Assembly (NCBI GenBank): GCA_947496145.1
Contig: CANMBS010000013.1
Span: 1 to 64,000 of the forward strand
Direction of reading: 5' to 3'
Length of the DNA: 64,000 nucleotides
Source: an uncultured Pseudovibrio sp.
GTDB lineage: Bacteria > Pseudomonadota > Alphaproteobacteria > Rhizobiales > Stappiaceae
In this document: positions 45,301 to 54,070 of the stretch, piece after piece
Numbering within the stretch: position 1 is the first letter of the stretch
How the letters are laid out: each line of letters starts with the position of its first letter
Notes under the pieces: model-generated
Database searches by the model: none
Seen by the model: the letters and a program-made list of their open reading frames with translations, nothing else
What the model was told of the DNA's origin: nothing
Position numbers and translations under genes: made by a program

Positions 45301-45616
45301 ACTTAAAGCACTACACACGCTGTGCCGGAGTGATCCGTTTAACTACCCATCCATCCGGGACAACATGCTTGCTGAAGACAATTGGCAAGAGAAAATTCTC
45401 AGCTATGCCAAAGAGGTCAAACTTCATCTTGAAACACTTGAGAAGGAGTTCAAGGCGTATCGTCCTTTGACTGCTGAACCGACTGATCCGAAAACCCAGG
45501 CCTGGCAAGGTGGCAGGTTGCATACCGAAATGATGGAGGTTGCAGATTCCCTAAAGGCGCAAGCAACCCTGATTTTGCGAGATGTGAACTCGGACCTGAA
45601 AACCTACGCCGCATAA
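42365..45616 (+). CDS. Giant helical protein of unknown function, family B copy 1 (T6SS cluster)
   Basis: This 1083-aa protein is unrecognised. It is closely related to the next gene. Its N-terminus LTPSQIDWLSLAQGG resembles that of family A copy 2. Residues 1-220 (WMTGDMQ, DEDITRELWTPLVRQGIIP, HSETASKYENTLEAIGFARDVVSL) and residues 720-1083 (EVEKWRKN, RHTQAAVQVSQKT, FGYKTYGRAKIV, CVLAYGIVEE, QVGRNCGLTPE, VVRYFETLYS, DPVVLRRVPKV) are strongly shared with copy 2, while the middle differs. No signal peptide is seen; a few short Ala-rich hydrophobic helices could insert in membranes. It lies 41 bp after family A copy 2 on the same strand. A type VI effector or structural protein is the best guess. 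Confidence 0.8.
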   Translation: MTLTPSQIDWLSLAQGGVEQFVSDSENEEKKSAELTNILAKLDADKDIIKQAQGFQIDIARHPKAFKLPHQKSKMAWMTGDMQSEVDSYADVKPDTPLIPAENVDALNAAFGKILDRQAEMIAATKKDGKTRLFSDEDITRELWTPLVRQGIIPANIVPDKYSKFVQMFKGASEIYEDKLAQHSETASKYENTLEAIGFARDVVSLAGSLGSSALTIAHFDDQAQSNADKREIAAKREILKGKQNQITTDLGEKLGMDTSASDAEILERAQAAGGFEAKIKSYQNIEDAQIKLVDKLMGQNKLFEEEKALLTMSTSLLDGGLAMAEKGIRYADSEKNARNTFAFAQDVADTVLEQVKSVLEATSKTYEHEKHQTTDQIQFEGSADKETLQNLSFAAGAMSAAIEANQFARQVALATKAKTQKEKENAVLQLAGSLADCIAETLFMAGDVQGYVDTGKQDSKLTRADESKRYAYGSKGPGPGNEDDQTELVGVSIKAFFVVSVNLGTAVRALYDRDYKTLTQSLLLGFIQAASSATTGPLAEMAKPDIPLNTDEEKEELSQLSARELLDQKLERSGCHFTRTERETFLDGFQDPTYLHEITNNVREMQDAFRERNEASKMSAELEKRTTAAIQKMEAQKSWDALADFKKKQSRKKDREEFMKKLEADVEAETKALKNLIEEASPPPNPKDADELRKSMEAVERLIADIKASEMKYKLIEKIAKGGVQVLVRVVPATGMVEACRKLAFDAVALGKKAAEVEKWRKNVKMAQAANSDYYHAVKERHTQAAVQVSQKTINTFLSIIGVASEAARLGDATQAATGLSVAKNMGQALSDFGYKTYGRAKIVFGWRKYLDARKNPENRKKAREAIAWNSTLAKCVLAYGIVEERDPIAQQVGRNCGLTPEILISHSNVCAAVVRYFETLYSEDPVVLRRVPKVANWHPGTPDLTLKSWFSFKRAASQKAYPLMSKEDCKTPAIEQALKALHTLCRSDPFNYPSIRDNMLAEDNWQEKILSYAKEVKLHLETLEKEFKAYRPLTAEPTDPKTQAWQGGRLHTEMMEVADSLKAQATLILRDVNSDLKTYAA

Positions 45617-45644
45617 CCCATAACGGGCTAGTTTGGAGTTTATT

Positions 45645-48600
45645 ATGACGTTTACAGGAAAACAGCTTGAATGGCTTAAATCAGCACAAAAGGGTGCTGG
45701 AGATTTTGCACAGGATGCAGAACGTGTTGCAGCGAGAGCCGGACGTTTGAACGACATTATGACCAAACTGGATGGTGATAAAGAAACCATTCGCGAGGCA
45801 CAACAGTTTGAAGTCACACTTGCGCGTAATTCCAAGAGATTCAAACTTCCCGGTTCTGGTACCAAGATGCCTTGGATGACCGGAGATATGCAAACTGAGA
45901 TCGACACCCGTGCCGATATCAGAGCAGACAACGCTGAGATTAATGCTGAAACTCTTCAGAAGTTAAATGCATCGTTTGAACGCATTCTTGCGCGTCAGGC
46001 AGAGATGATCGCGGCCAAGAACAAGAATGGAGATCCGATGTTTTCTGAGGAAGACATCACCCGTGAACTCTGGACGCCCCTGGTCCGTGAGGGGATCATT
46101 CCGTCAAATATCGTCCCATCCAAGTACAGTCAGTTTGAAAAGATGTTCAAGGGTGGGGCAAAAATCTATGAGCAAAAGCTGGATGAGCACAGCGAAACCG
46201 CCTCGAAGCATGAAAATGCGCTGGAAGCAATTGGCTTTGCCCGCGATGTGGTCTCCTTAACCGCAGCGATCGGCACAAATGCAATCACGCTTGCCAATCT
46301 GGATGTGGATGCGCCTGATAAAGATCAGGTTTCTGCTAAGCAGGAGGTTCTCAACGATCAAAAAACGCAAGCCACCAATGAGTTGCGCACCTCACTTGGT
46401 ATGGACAAGAATGCAAGTTCAGAGGATGTAATTAAGGCTGCAAAAGATGCCGGGCAATACACAGATCAACTGCAGAAGGTTAGCAACATTGATGGCGCAT
46501 TAGATAAGCTCAGCGATAACTTATCAAAGGATGCAAACTGGGTCGCAGAGCAGAGAACCCTTTTTACAGCAACAACAACCTTACTTGATACAGGTCTTGC
46601 CACTGCAGAAAAAGGCATTGTTTTTTCAGAGCAAAAAGGCAAAACAGCAGCTGATAAGCTGAACTTCGCAAATGAGGCGGGCGAAATTATTGGCGAAGAA
46701 ATCAAAAAGGTCCTTTCCGCCGGAGCCGCTTTTGACAAGTCATCCTCTGATCGCAAAGGTGATGATGATCATGGCGATGTTTTTGAGGGTGTCTCAGGTC
46801 TTATCGACGTTGCTATGGCAGGGGGCCGGGTTTCTGAAAAAATCCTGCAAGCGAGCCAGGCGCCTGACGAGGAGGCAAAACAAGAGGCTGTCTTGTCCAT
46901 TGTAGGAACTCTGGCAGACTCTCTGTCTACTGCGGTCTCCTCCACTGCACAGTTGACTGGTACTGAATCGAACACACCTGCCATCGTTGGTGAAGCCCTG
47001 AAAGGAGCGATGATTGCCACAACTGATGCCCATGCAGCCGTGAAGGCCCTGAAGGATGGTGATTACACAGCTTTTGCCGAAGCATTGACTGGTGGCCTTG
47101 CCAACCTTGCAAGTGCGACAGGATCTGATGCGATTGGTGAAGCGATCACTGATAAAATTCAGCCAGATCAAGGTGAGTTGACTGAGGAAGGCCAAACAGA
47201 AGCTGAGAGTCTTACACCACAGCAGATGCTTGAGAAAAAGCTGAAGCTTGCTGGACCTAATGCAGGCGTTCAAAGCGTTGAAAAAACCATGGAGCTGCTT
47301 TCTGATGATGACGTCATGGCGAACGTCAACGAGCTTTTGACGAAGGGTCTGGACAGTCTCAAAAAGCCGGGTCGCGATGAGAAAGACGAGGAGATTGTTA
47401 AGAAAAACACTGCGGCAGCACTGAAAAAGATTGAAGAAGAAAAAACCGGTGACGCGCTAGCGAACTTGAAGCAGAAGCTGGCTGATCCGAAAGAACGCAA
47501 AGCCTATATGGATGAGCTGGAAAATGCAGCGGATGAAGAGCATAAAGCACTTCAGGATTTGATTGCTGAGGCATCTTCTCCTGAAGATCCAAATGATGAA
47601 GAGGCTGTTAAAAAGTCCTTGCAGGCCATCGATGTTTTGCTTGCGGATATCAAAGCTTCGCAGATGAAGATGAAGATGATCGAGACCATCGCGAAAGGTG
47701 GTGTTAAAGCGATCACAACCATCTTTCCCGTGACCGGACTTGCAGAAGCTATCCGAAAACTGACAATGGACGCTATTGCGCTGGCTAAGAAATCGGCAGA
47801 AGTCGAGAAATGGCGACGGAATGTGAATCTGGCTGAAGCCAGTAACTCAGTCTACTATCATGCAATCCGTGAGCGTCATACTCAGGCCGCTATTCAGGTT
47901 AGTCAAAAGACCCTGAACACTTTCTTCTCAGTGGTTGGTGTCGCTGCTGAGATCGCACGCCTTGCAGACGCAACACAGGCTTCAACTGGTCTTTCGGCTG
48001 GCATGAATATGGGGCGTGCACTCTCTGACTTTGGTTACAAAACGTACGGACGCGCAAAGATTGTTTACGGTTGGAGAAAGTATCAGGAGGCCCGCAAAGA
48101 TCCTGCCAACAGAAAAGCAGCACGAGCAGCAATAGCTGGCAACTCAACACTTGCCAAGTGCGTTCTGGCCTACGGCATTGTTGAGGAGAAAGACCCGATT
48201 GCCCGTCAGGTTGGACGAAATTGCGGTTTAACACCGGAAGTACTGGTCTCCAGTACGGATGTGTGCTCAGCAGTGGTGCGGTACTTTGAAACGCTTTACA
48301 GTGATGACCCTGTGGTATTGCGGCGTGTACCTAAGGTTGAGAACTGGCATCCCTGCCCGCCTGACCTGACGCTTAAGACATGGTTCTTGTTTAAGACGGC
48401 AGCGACAAATGTTGCGTATCCATCTATGTCAAAGGATAGCTGTTTGACACCAAATATCGATCAGTCATTAAAAGCACTTCATAAGCTTTGTAATGGCGAC
48501 CCATTCAACTATCCTGAAGTTCGGGATGAACAGCTTTCAAAGCCTGACGGCGTCAAAGCAGTTGTTACCTTTGCCGAGCAAGTTGATACGGAACTGGAGA

Positions 48601-48782
48601 ACCTGAAAAAAGCTCTGGGTGCTTACTCACCAGTAACTGGAAAACCTGAGGACCCAGAACGAGACAAGTGGTCGGCAGGCCAGCGACATTCCGAAATGTT
48701 GTCTGTTGTGGACGCGATGGAAGCGCAGATTGAACTGGTACACCGTGAGATTACTGCAGACCTGAAACTCTATCAGAGTTAA
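45645..48782 (+). CDS. Giant helical protein of unknown function, family B copy 2 (T6SS cluster)
   Basis: This 1045-aa protein is the tandem duplicate of the preceding gene, with matching N-terminal and C-terminal blocks and a more different middle that lacks the copy 1 insertion around residues 455-490. The N-terminus FTGKQLEWLKSAQKGAG keeps the Q-L-E-W core of the motif seen in its neighbours. The central region has acidic Asp/Glu-rich linkers and predicted coiled coils. ATG 45645 has GGAG nine bases before it; an upstream in-frame TTG at 45633 is not needed. It is the last gene of the type VI cluster and is closed by a strong terminator. No immunity-like gene follows. Confidence 0.8.
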   Translation: MTFTGKQLEWLKSAQKGAGDFAQDAERVAARAGRLNDIMTKLDGDKETIREAQQFEVTLARNSKRFKLPGSGTKMPWMTGDMQTEIDTRADIRADNAEINAETLQKLNASFERILARQAEMIAAKNKNGDPMFSEEDITRELWTPLVREGIIPSNIVPSKYSQFEKMFKGGAKIYEQKLDEHSETASKHENALEAIGFARDVVSLTAAIGTNAITLANLDVDAPDKDQVSAKQEVLNDQKTQATNELRTSLGMDKNASSEDVIKAAKDAGQYTDQLQKVSNIDGALDKLSDNLSKDANWVAEQRTLFTATTTLLDTGLATAEKGIVFSEQKGKTAADKLNFANEAGEIIGEEIKKVLSAGAAFDKSSSDRKGDDDHGDVFEGVSGLIDVAMAGGRVSEKILQASQAPDEEAKQEAVLSIVGTLADSLSTAVSSTAQLTGTESNTPAIVGEALKGAMIATTDAHAAVKALKDGDYTAFAEALTGGLANLASATGSDAIGEAITDKIQPDQGELTEEGQTEAESLTPQQMLEKKLKLAGPNAGVQSVEKTMELLSDDDVMANVNELLTKGLDSLKKPGRDEKDEEIVKKNTAAALKKIEEEKTGDALANLKQKLADPKERKAYMDELENAADEEHKALQDLIAEASSPEDPNDEEAVKKSLQAIDVLLADIKASQMKMKMIETIAKGGVKAITTIFPVTGLAEAIRKLTMDAIALAKKSAEVEKWRRNVNLAEASNSVYYHAIRERHTQAAIQVSQKTLNTFFSVVGVAAEIARLADATQASTGLSAGMNMGRALSDFGYKTYGRAKIVYGWRKYQEARKDPANRKAARAAIAGNSTLAKCVLAYGIVEEKDPIARQVGRNCGLTPEVLVSSTDVCSAVVRYFETLYSDDPVVLRRVPKVENWHPCPPDLTLKTWFLFKTAATNVAYPSMSKDSCLTPNIDQSLKALHKLCNGDPFNYPEVRDEQLSKPDGVKAVVTFAEQVDTELENLKKALGAYSPVTGKPEDPERDKWSAGQRHSEMLSVVDAMEAQIELVHREITADLKLYQS

Positions 48783-48804
48783 CTGGCACTGCTATTGTTG
48801 TTGG

Positions 48805-48842
48805 AACTCCTGCCAGCCTAACAAGTTGGCAGGAGTTTTTTT
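48805..48842 (+). terminator. Rho-independent terminator of the T6SS cluster
   Basis: AACTCCTGCCA (48805-48815) pairs perfectly with TGGCAGGAGTT (48827-48837) around an 11-base loop and runs into seven T residues. It closes the long plus-strand cluster that began at tssA. Confidence 0.9.
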
Positions 48843-48861
48843 CACAAATGTCAAACGCTGA

Positions 48862-49950
48862 TCAGAACCTCTTCAAAAACCTCATGAGCACTGGCCAGTG
48901 GTCGCTTGCACCCTGATTGTTGTCGGGGTTAAAGCGTTTTGGGCGAACGCGATTGCGAGCATCCTGCGCGTATTGGCTTGGGTGGGTTACGACAGTATGG
49001 AAACTACCTAAATCTGCGAACCAAGTACTGTTGCTGTCTCTGTCCGGACGAAGGGCACCGGAAACCATGATCATATCCAAAAACGACCAGCTTTGGTCCT
49101 TGTAATAAAACGCACTCCCCGGAGCTGCACAACCAACAATTTCTGGCGGATAGCTCCAGCGACCTTTCCTTGCCAGAGCTTGAAACTCGCCATTTTGCAC
49201 ATCAACACAGGTAAAGTTGAAATCTCCGGCAGCAACGATGTTCGCATCTTCGGGAAGCTTTGCCCGCTCGTCGTTGAGCACCTGCATAGCATCTTTTCGG
49301 CACTCGTAAGCAGCACCAGAAGGGAAGTGAACGCCAAATACATACATGGTTTCACCGTCCGGCATTTCAAATTCCGCTTTCACGATATCACGTGTGGGCT
49401 TGCAGTTGTTGGGGTTAGGTTTGTCCTTAGGAAAAACTGTGATGGCTTCTGGCGGCGTCTTTAAAGGAAGCCTTGAGATGATGCCTACGTCGATACCGCG
49501 GTTCTGCTCATTATCAGAAGTATCCAACTGGATCACTGACTTGTAATCAAGCCCCTTGAGGGCCTTGTTGATCAGATCATCCAGAACCAGTTTGTTTTCT
49601 GTTTCCGGCAAGACCAGAATGTCCGGAGTTTCCGGAAAGGAGCGAATGACAGCACCGAGGGTCGCCAACTTCTTGGCATAGCTCTCTTCACCCCAGTTCA
49701 GTTCTATGCATTGCTTGTAATAGTGGGAACCTTTTTCATCGTAACTCTCGCACACTGCTTCATGCTCTTTTCCCCGTGCTTCTTTTTCCTCTTTGGAAAG
49801 GTACGTGTCATCACGTGGATTACTCTTGTCATCGACCGTATCAAAGAGGTTTTGCACGTTGTAACTGACGATGGTGACTGGCGCATTGGCAGCGAGGGCT
49901 ACCTTGATAGTCATGCCAAGGATTGTGGTGCACAAGAACAAAGACTTCAT
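48862..49950 (-). CDS. Secreted endonuclease/exonuclease/phosphatase-family protein
   Basis: The 362-aa product has a signal peptide (MKSLFLCTTILGMTIKVALA) and a mature endonuclease/exonuclease/phosphatase fold. The catalytic set is visible: SYNVQNLFD near the start with the metal-site Asn, LPETEN (Glu), GVHFPSG, AAGDFNF (Asp and Asn) and the final SDHWPVL (Asp-His). Substrates of this superfamily are DNA, RNA or phospho-esters, so a periplasmic or extracellular nuclease or phosphatase is likely. Several Cys residues in the mature part suggest disulfides. It lies opposite the type VI genes and shares no operon with them. Confidence 0.85.
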   Translation of the reverse strand: MKSLFLCTTILGMTIKVALAANAPVTIVSYNVQNLFDTVDDKSNPRDDTYLSKEEKEARGKEHEAVCESYDEKGSHYYKQCIELNWGEESYAKKLATLGAVIRSFPETPDILVLPETENKLVLDDLINKALKGLDYKSVIQLDTSDNEQNRGIDVGIISRLPLKTPPEAITVFPKDKPNPNNCKPTRDIVKAEFEMPDGETMYVFGVHFPSGAAYECRKDAMQVLNDERAKLPEDANIVAAGDFNFTCVDVQNGEFQALARKGRWSYPPEIVGCAAPGSAFYYKDQSWSFLDMIMVSGALRPDRDSNSTWFADLGSFHTVVTHPSQYAQDARNRVRPKRFNPDNNQGASDHWPVLMRFLKRF

Positions 49951-50046
49951 GGGGGTCTCCCGCTTTTTTTGCTGGGAGTACCAGAGATGAGTTAGCTGCC
50001 GGTTTTATGCGGGTGTGCAGTTTTAAGTTTCTACTGCTCAGGACAA

Positions 50047-50074
50047 AAAAAGCTGGCCCGAAGACCAGCTTTTT
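50047..50074 (-). terminator. Terminator downstream of sdaA
   Basis: AAAAAGCTGG (50047-50056) and CCAGCTTTTT (50065-50074) form a 10-bp stem with an eight-base loop. On the minus strand, the direction of sdaA, the stem is followed by seven T residues in total. Confidence 0.85.
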
Positions 50075-50102
50075 CGCATTTTACATTGGCTATTGCTGTG
50101 AC

Positions 50103-51473
50103 TTATTCCGCTGCAAGCGGCACCACTTTGAGAGCCAGACCACCTTGTGAGGTTTCACGATATTTCGCCAGCATATCTTTGCCGGTTTCATACATGGTTG
50201 CGATTACCTTATCTAACGAGACAACCGGGTCGGAATTACGACGCATTGCCATTCGCGTCGCGTTGATTGCCTTGACGGATGCCACCGCATTGCGTTCGAT
50301 GCAAGGGATCTGGACCTGACCCAGAACAGGATCACATGTCAGACCGAGATTGTGCTCCATACCGATTTCAGCAGCGATACACACCTGTGCCGGGCTTGCG
50401 CCCAATAGCTCTGCAAGGCCAGCAGCTGCCATGGAGCAGGCAACGCCTACTTCACCCTGACAGCCAACCTCTGCGCCAGAGATGGAAGCGTTGGTCTTGT
50501 AAAGGCCACCAATCGCGCCAGCAGCGAGGAAGAACTTTGTGTAATGCTCTGCTTCCAGGCGTTCAACAAACTTGTCATAGTAAGCCAGAACGGCTGGAAT
50601 GATACCTGCTGCGCCGTTGGTTGGTGCAGTCACCACACGTCCACCAGCTGCGTTTTCTTCAGAAACAGCAAGTGCGAACATGTTTACCCAGTCGACGGTG
50701 GACATCGGGTCGTTAGTGTTGCGCTCAGTTGCCGTCAATTGACGACGCAGTGCAGCGGCACGGCGCGGAACCCGCAAAGGACCTGCCAGCAGACCTTCGG
50801 TGTTGCTCCCACGTTCGATGCCATCGCGCATTACATTCCAGACACGACCGAAGCTTTCACGCAGCTCAGTTTCACTGCGGATTGCCTTTTCGTTTTCAAG
50901 AACCAGCGCAGAAATGCTCATGCCAGTTTTTGTGCACTGATTTAACAGCTCGGAAGCAAACTTGTAGGGATAAGGAACGGCTACTTCGTTTTCGTCCGAC
51001 TTACCGAAGTTTTCTTCATCAACGATGAAACCACCGCCAATGGAGTAATAGGTTTTAGAGAAGATCTTCTCATTGCCGGCGAACGCATGGATGGACATAC
51101 CATTTTCGTGCAGTTCAAGCGCAGGGCGATGGAAGGTAATTGCGTCATTTGGGAAGTCAACCACATGACAATGCATGCCGACCGGAAGGCGACCGGTTTG
51201 AGCGACGCGCTCAATAAACTCAGGGATGCTGTCGATGTCGACAGTTTCAGGACTATTGCCACCAAGACCCATAATAATCGCAGTGTCAGTATGGTGCCCC
51301 TTACCTGTAAGAGAAAGAGAGCCATAAACATCTACAGCAATACGTGTCACATCACGCAGCTTTTCCATAGCGCGAAGGCTATCAATAAACTGCTTTGCTG
51401 CTTTCATAGGACCAACTGTATGGGAGCTGGAAGGACCTACACCGATTTTGAAGATGTCAAAAACACTGACCAT
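50103..51473 (-). CDS. sdaA: L-serine ammonia-lyase (serine deaminase), single chain
   Basis: This enzyme converts L-serine to pyruvate and ammonia using a 4Fe-4S cluster. The N-terminal beta domain begins [21 protein letters not shown], the family hallmark. The alpha domain shows [39 protein letters not shown] and [23 protein letters not shown], whose cysteines hold the cluster. Length 456 aa is the one-chain form. The upstream gene on the same strand is a serine permease, giving an uptake-and-breakdown pair. A hairpin between the two may tune the ratio. Confidence 0.96.
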   Translation of the reverse strand: MVSVFDIFKIGVGPSSSHTVGPMKAAKQFIDSLRAMEKLRDVTRIAVDVYGSLSLTGKGHHTDTAIIMGLGGNSPETVDIDSIPEFIERVAQTGRLPVGMHCHVVDFPNDAITFHRPALELHENGMSIHAFAGNEKIFSKTYYSIGGGFIVDEENFGKSDENEVAVPYPYKFASELLNQCTKTGMSISALVLENEKAIRSETELRESFGRVWNVMRDGIERGSNTEGLLAGPLRVPRRAAALRRQLTATERNTNDPMSTVDWVNMFALAVSEENAAGGRVVTAPTNGAAGIIPAVLAYYDKFVERLEAEHYTKFFLAAGAIGGLYKTNASISGAEVGCQGEVGVACSMAAAGLAELLGASPAQVCIAAEIGMEHNLGLTCDPVLGQVQIPCIERNAVASVKAINATRMAMRRNSDPVVSLDKVIATMYETGKDMLAKYRETSQGGLALKVVPLAAE

Positions 51474-51497
51474 GACGAGAACCTTAGTGAAAGAGAA

Positions 51498-51523
51498 AAA
51501 CCGGCGCCCATGGGCACCGGTTT
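51498..51523 (-). terminator. Hairpin terminator/attenuator between sdaC and sdaA
   Basis: The stem AAACCGGCGCCCA / TGGGCACCGGTTT (51498-51523) has one C-A mismatch on the plus strand that becomes a G-U pair on the minus strand, where it is followed by TTTTTCTC. This is strand-biased, so it acts on minus-strand transcripts from the permease gene toward sdaA, whose ATG is 24 bases further on. Confidence 0.6.
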
Positions 51524-51544
51524 AAGTTTTTTAAATCGACCTTC

Positions 51545-52849
51545 TTAGAAGAGGCCTTTAACAATCGCAGAGATTGCGATGATGCCCATTACGGTGATGA
51601 AGATGTTGGACAGCGCGCCGTCGTACTTCTTCATGCTTGGGACTTTCTTGATTGCGTACATTGGCATCAGGAACAGGATTGCTGCGATGAACGGAGCACC
51701 CAGGCTTTCAATCATGCCAAGTACGGATGGGTTGAGTACTGCAACACCCCAAACGGAGAAGAAGAAGAATGCAACAAGCAGAGTGTTGAATTTCTTTTCG
51801 CCCATGCCTTCTACGGCTTTAGGAGCTGCTTTCTTTGCGATGCCTGCAAGACCTTCTTTTGCACCAAGGTAGTGGCCGAAGAAGGAAGAGAAGATTGCAA
51901 GGAACGCAACCAGTGGACCCATGAAGGAGATCAGCGGGCTTTCGAACACATTTGCAAGGTAAGACAGAACAGGCAGGTTCTGCTGTTTTGCTTCCATGAG
52001 CTGTTCAGGAGACAGTGCGAGAACGCAGCTGAATACGAAGAACATTACGAAGCCGAGAAGCATTACAGATGCACGCTTCAGAATGATGTCGGATTTTGCA
52101 ACTGCATTATCGCCATGCGCTTCACGCTGAGCCAGAGCCATGGAGGATACAGCCGGGCTGTGGTTGAAGGAGAAGATAAGCATTGGAATGGTGAGGTACA
52201 CCACTGTCAGCAAAGTACCAACTTCCGGGATATTATCGAAGCTCATTGCTTCGAAGGACCAGGATGGAATGAGGTATACGGACATACCAAAGAGGATGAA
52301 CACCAGCGGATATACCAGAAGCTCAGTTGCAACGAGCATCAGGCGGCGGCCAAGGATCATCACACCCATCATCATAGCAACAAGAAGACCGGAGAGAATC
52401 CAGCGTGGGATTTCAGGGCCAGCAAGCTGGTTGACGATGAAGCTGTCAACAGTGTTGGTGATTGCGTTACCGTAGATCAGCACGATTGGGTAAATCGCGA
52501 AGAAGTAGAAGAATGTGATCAGCAGACCTGCTGTCTTACCGAAGTGCTCTTCAACAACATCAGTGATGTCTGCATCTTTGTTCTTGGAGGAAAGAACAAA
52601 GCGAGCCAATGCGCGGTGAGAGAAGTAGGTCATAGGACCTACAAGTGCTGCGATCAGGATCAGAGGCCAGAAACCTTCCAGACCAGCGCGAATAGGAAGA
52701 AACAGAACGCCTGCGCCTACCGCAGTACCAAACATGGACAAAGACCAAGTAAGATCTTGCTTAGTAAATTTTGCCGTTTCTTTTGGGGCGACTTCTGACT
52801 CGGTCGCATTGATGCTTGTCATCTTTTCATTTTCCCATGTGCCACTCAT
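51545..52849 (-). CDS. Serine/threonine permease, SdaC/TdcC (HAAAP) family
   Basis: This is an inner-membrane amino-acid/proton symporter with about eleven hydrophobic segments. The first reads [19 protein letters not shown], the signature of the hydroxy/aromatic amino-acid permease family, and [17 protein letters not shown] is the conserved middle block of SdaC/TdcC. Length is 434 aa. It lies upstream of serine deaminase on the same strand, which points to L-serine as substrate. Two starts are possible: ATG 52849, or ATG 52822, which would remove nine residues; neither has a strong ribosome-binding site. Confidence 0.9.
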   Translation of the reverse strand: MSGTWENEKMTSINATESEVAPKETAKFTKQDLTWSLSMFGTAVGAGVLFLPIRAGLEGFWPLILIAALVGPMTYFSHRALARFVLSSKNKDADITDVVEEHFGKTAGLLITFFYFFAIYPIVLIYGNAITNTVDSFIVNQLAGPEIPRWILSGLLVAMMMGVMILGRRLMLVATELLVYPLVFILFGMSVYLIPSWSFEAMSFDNIPEVGTLLTVVYLTIPMLIFSFNHSPAVSSMALAQREAHGDNAVAKSDIILKRASVMLLGFVMFFVFSCVLALSPEQLMEAKQQNLPVLSYLANVFESPLISFMGPLVAFLAIFSSFFGHYLGAKEGLAGIAKKAAPKAVEGMGEKKFNTLLVAFFFFSVWGVAVLNPSVLGMIESLGAPFIAAILFLMPMYAIKKVPSMKKYDGALSNIFITVMGIIAISAIVKGLF

Positions 52850-53053
52850 ATACCCTAGGAGAGTTTCCCGATCTCGCTAGGATTTCGACCTGATATACTT
52901 AAGTTAAATTTTTAAGGCCATACGTTTAAATACACATCATCCTTGTCAAATTAACGCAGGGAAAGAAAAAGGTGCGACAGCAAACATTCTGAGATTTTTT
53001 CTGGATGCTGCAATCTGCCGCATAATGCTAAGCAGTTAAATTAAATGAGAATT

Positions 53054-53122
53054 TTAAATCTGAAGAGCGGCAGCGAGCGCATCGATTGCATCAAGTGGCT
53101 TCTCAAATCTGAGAATGCCTTT
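53054..53122 (-). pseudogene. Possible remnant of a response-regulator receiver domain
   Basis: In one minus-strand frame the bases read ILRFEKPLDAIDALAAALQI followed by a stop. The F-x-K-P-L-D...L-x-A-A-L pattern is the usual end of receiver domains. A stop codon lies immediately before it in frame and no other part of such a gene is seen, so if real it is a relic. The match is short and could be chance. Confidence 0.25.
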
Positions 53123-53505
53123 TTATGCAAGCAAGTAACATATTGTTTTAAAAGGGTATATCACTCACTCTGCGTAATTTAGAAAAACTCTTGGTAAAGC
53201 AATTTTGTCTACTTGCTCATTCGGAGGAGCAAGAAACAACTAAATCTCATATGTGAGGAAGACGACAATATGCCACTTGCATGCGCACTCGGTGCACTGC
53301 GCTATGAACGCAAATTTGCCATTAAATACAAATGCATACATTAATCATAATTTGAGGAAAAATCTACGAGAGGTTCTTTTTCACGGTTTTTCAACCAGAA
53401 GATTATGATGCGAGCCAGCACACTTTTGATCACAGCAGCTTCCAGATTAATGACATGGTCCCAATCATCCCAATTGAAACCAGTAGTATCCCTTAGGTTT
53501 TCCCC

Positions 53506-53535
53506 TTGACCTCAACTTAACCTGAAAACTAGAAC
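53506..53535 (+). promoter_or_regulatory. Possible promoter of the broken metallo-beta-lactamase-fold gene
   Basis: TTGACC (53506-53511) and TAGAAC (53530-53535) are 18 bases apart. The stretch CTTGACCTCAACTTAACCTG resembles the long-spacer promoters used by MerR-family activators, though the dyad is imperfect here. It points at the pseudogene starting near 53589. Confidence 0.3.
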
Positions 53536-53588
53536 AGATTCTATCAGCAGGTACACACCTATGAGGAATAAGAGATCATGCTTATTTT

Positions 53589-54020
53589 ATGAAAATGGTA
53601 AAGCGAAACATCCTCATTTGACACTTTGATGATCTTAATGTTGCTAAACAGCTGTGTGAGCTTGGTGGTGTCGATGAGCAATATCTGACCCGCAACCGCG
53701 AAATCACCGATAATATCAGAGAACTCCGCTTTGCTCTTGGGTCAAAGCTTATCGGAGATGAAAACATCGCCAGATTCTTCAACCGAGATGTCCACCCGGA
53801 CCTGCTTCTTGAAGGCAAGGGGCCAATTGCTGGTGAGGATGTATTTCAGGCGCTCTACACGTCAGGACATACGGACAACAACCTATGCTTTTATTATGCC
53901 TCGCCCACTGGAAAGAATTATCTGTTTACCGGCGATACGATCTATCTGGATAATGACCGCTTCAAAACTCTGGTGATGTCCCGAGATGGTGGCGACGAGC
54001 GAGAACTCACAGGCCAATGA
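53589..54020 (+). pseudogene. Broken metallo-beta-lactamase-fold hydrolase gene
   Basis: One plus-strand frame reads ATG, ten codons, an in-frame TGA (53619-53621), and then 132 open codons ending at TGA 54018. After the stop it contains HFDDLNVAKQLCE, the following EITDNIRELRFALG, and the family landmarks TSGHTDNNLCFYY and NYLFTGDTIYL, in which the His and Asp are metal ligands of the metallo-beta-lactamase fold. The N-terminal HxHxDH motif and the C-terminal metal His region are missing, so this is an internal fragment rather than a working enzyme. It lies beside the sugar transporter operon but on the other strand. Confidence 0.7.
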
Positions 54021-54070
54021 GGAGCCGGAGTGACCACCCCCCGGCTCTTCGAAGTTACTTTTCTTATGAA

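Larger units (their letters stand above)
52850..53588. other. Intergenic region with signs of gene decay
   Basis: No intact gene is supported in these 739 bp, which look richer in A and T than the flanks. The right part of the left end must hold the minus-strand promoter of the serine permease. Within it are a short minus-strand fragment that reads like the end of a response-regulator receiver domain (53054-53122), an unrecognised open minus-strand frame of about 55 codons (53341-53508) without a clear start, and a possible promoter (53506-53535) leading into the broken gene that follows. Confidence 0.5.

Noticed and set aside
51872-52798. Long plus-strand reading frame of 308 codons opposite the serine permease
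   Set aside because: It is the antisense of a clear membrane protein; the translation is rich in His, Cys, Gln and Glu with no domain, as expected for an antisense shadow.
53270-53344. Possible 24-codon reading frame preceded by a purine-rich sequence
   Set aside because: The predicted peptide is short, resembles nothing known, and lies in a decayed intergenic region; the ribosome-binding match is weak.
54022-54047. GAGCCGG/CCGGCTC stem as a terminator for the ABC operon
   Set aside because: A seven-base stem exists but has no T-run on the minus strand; too weak to call.
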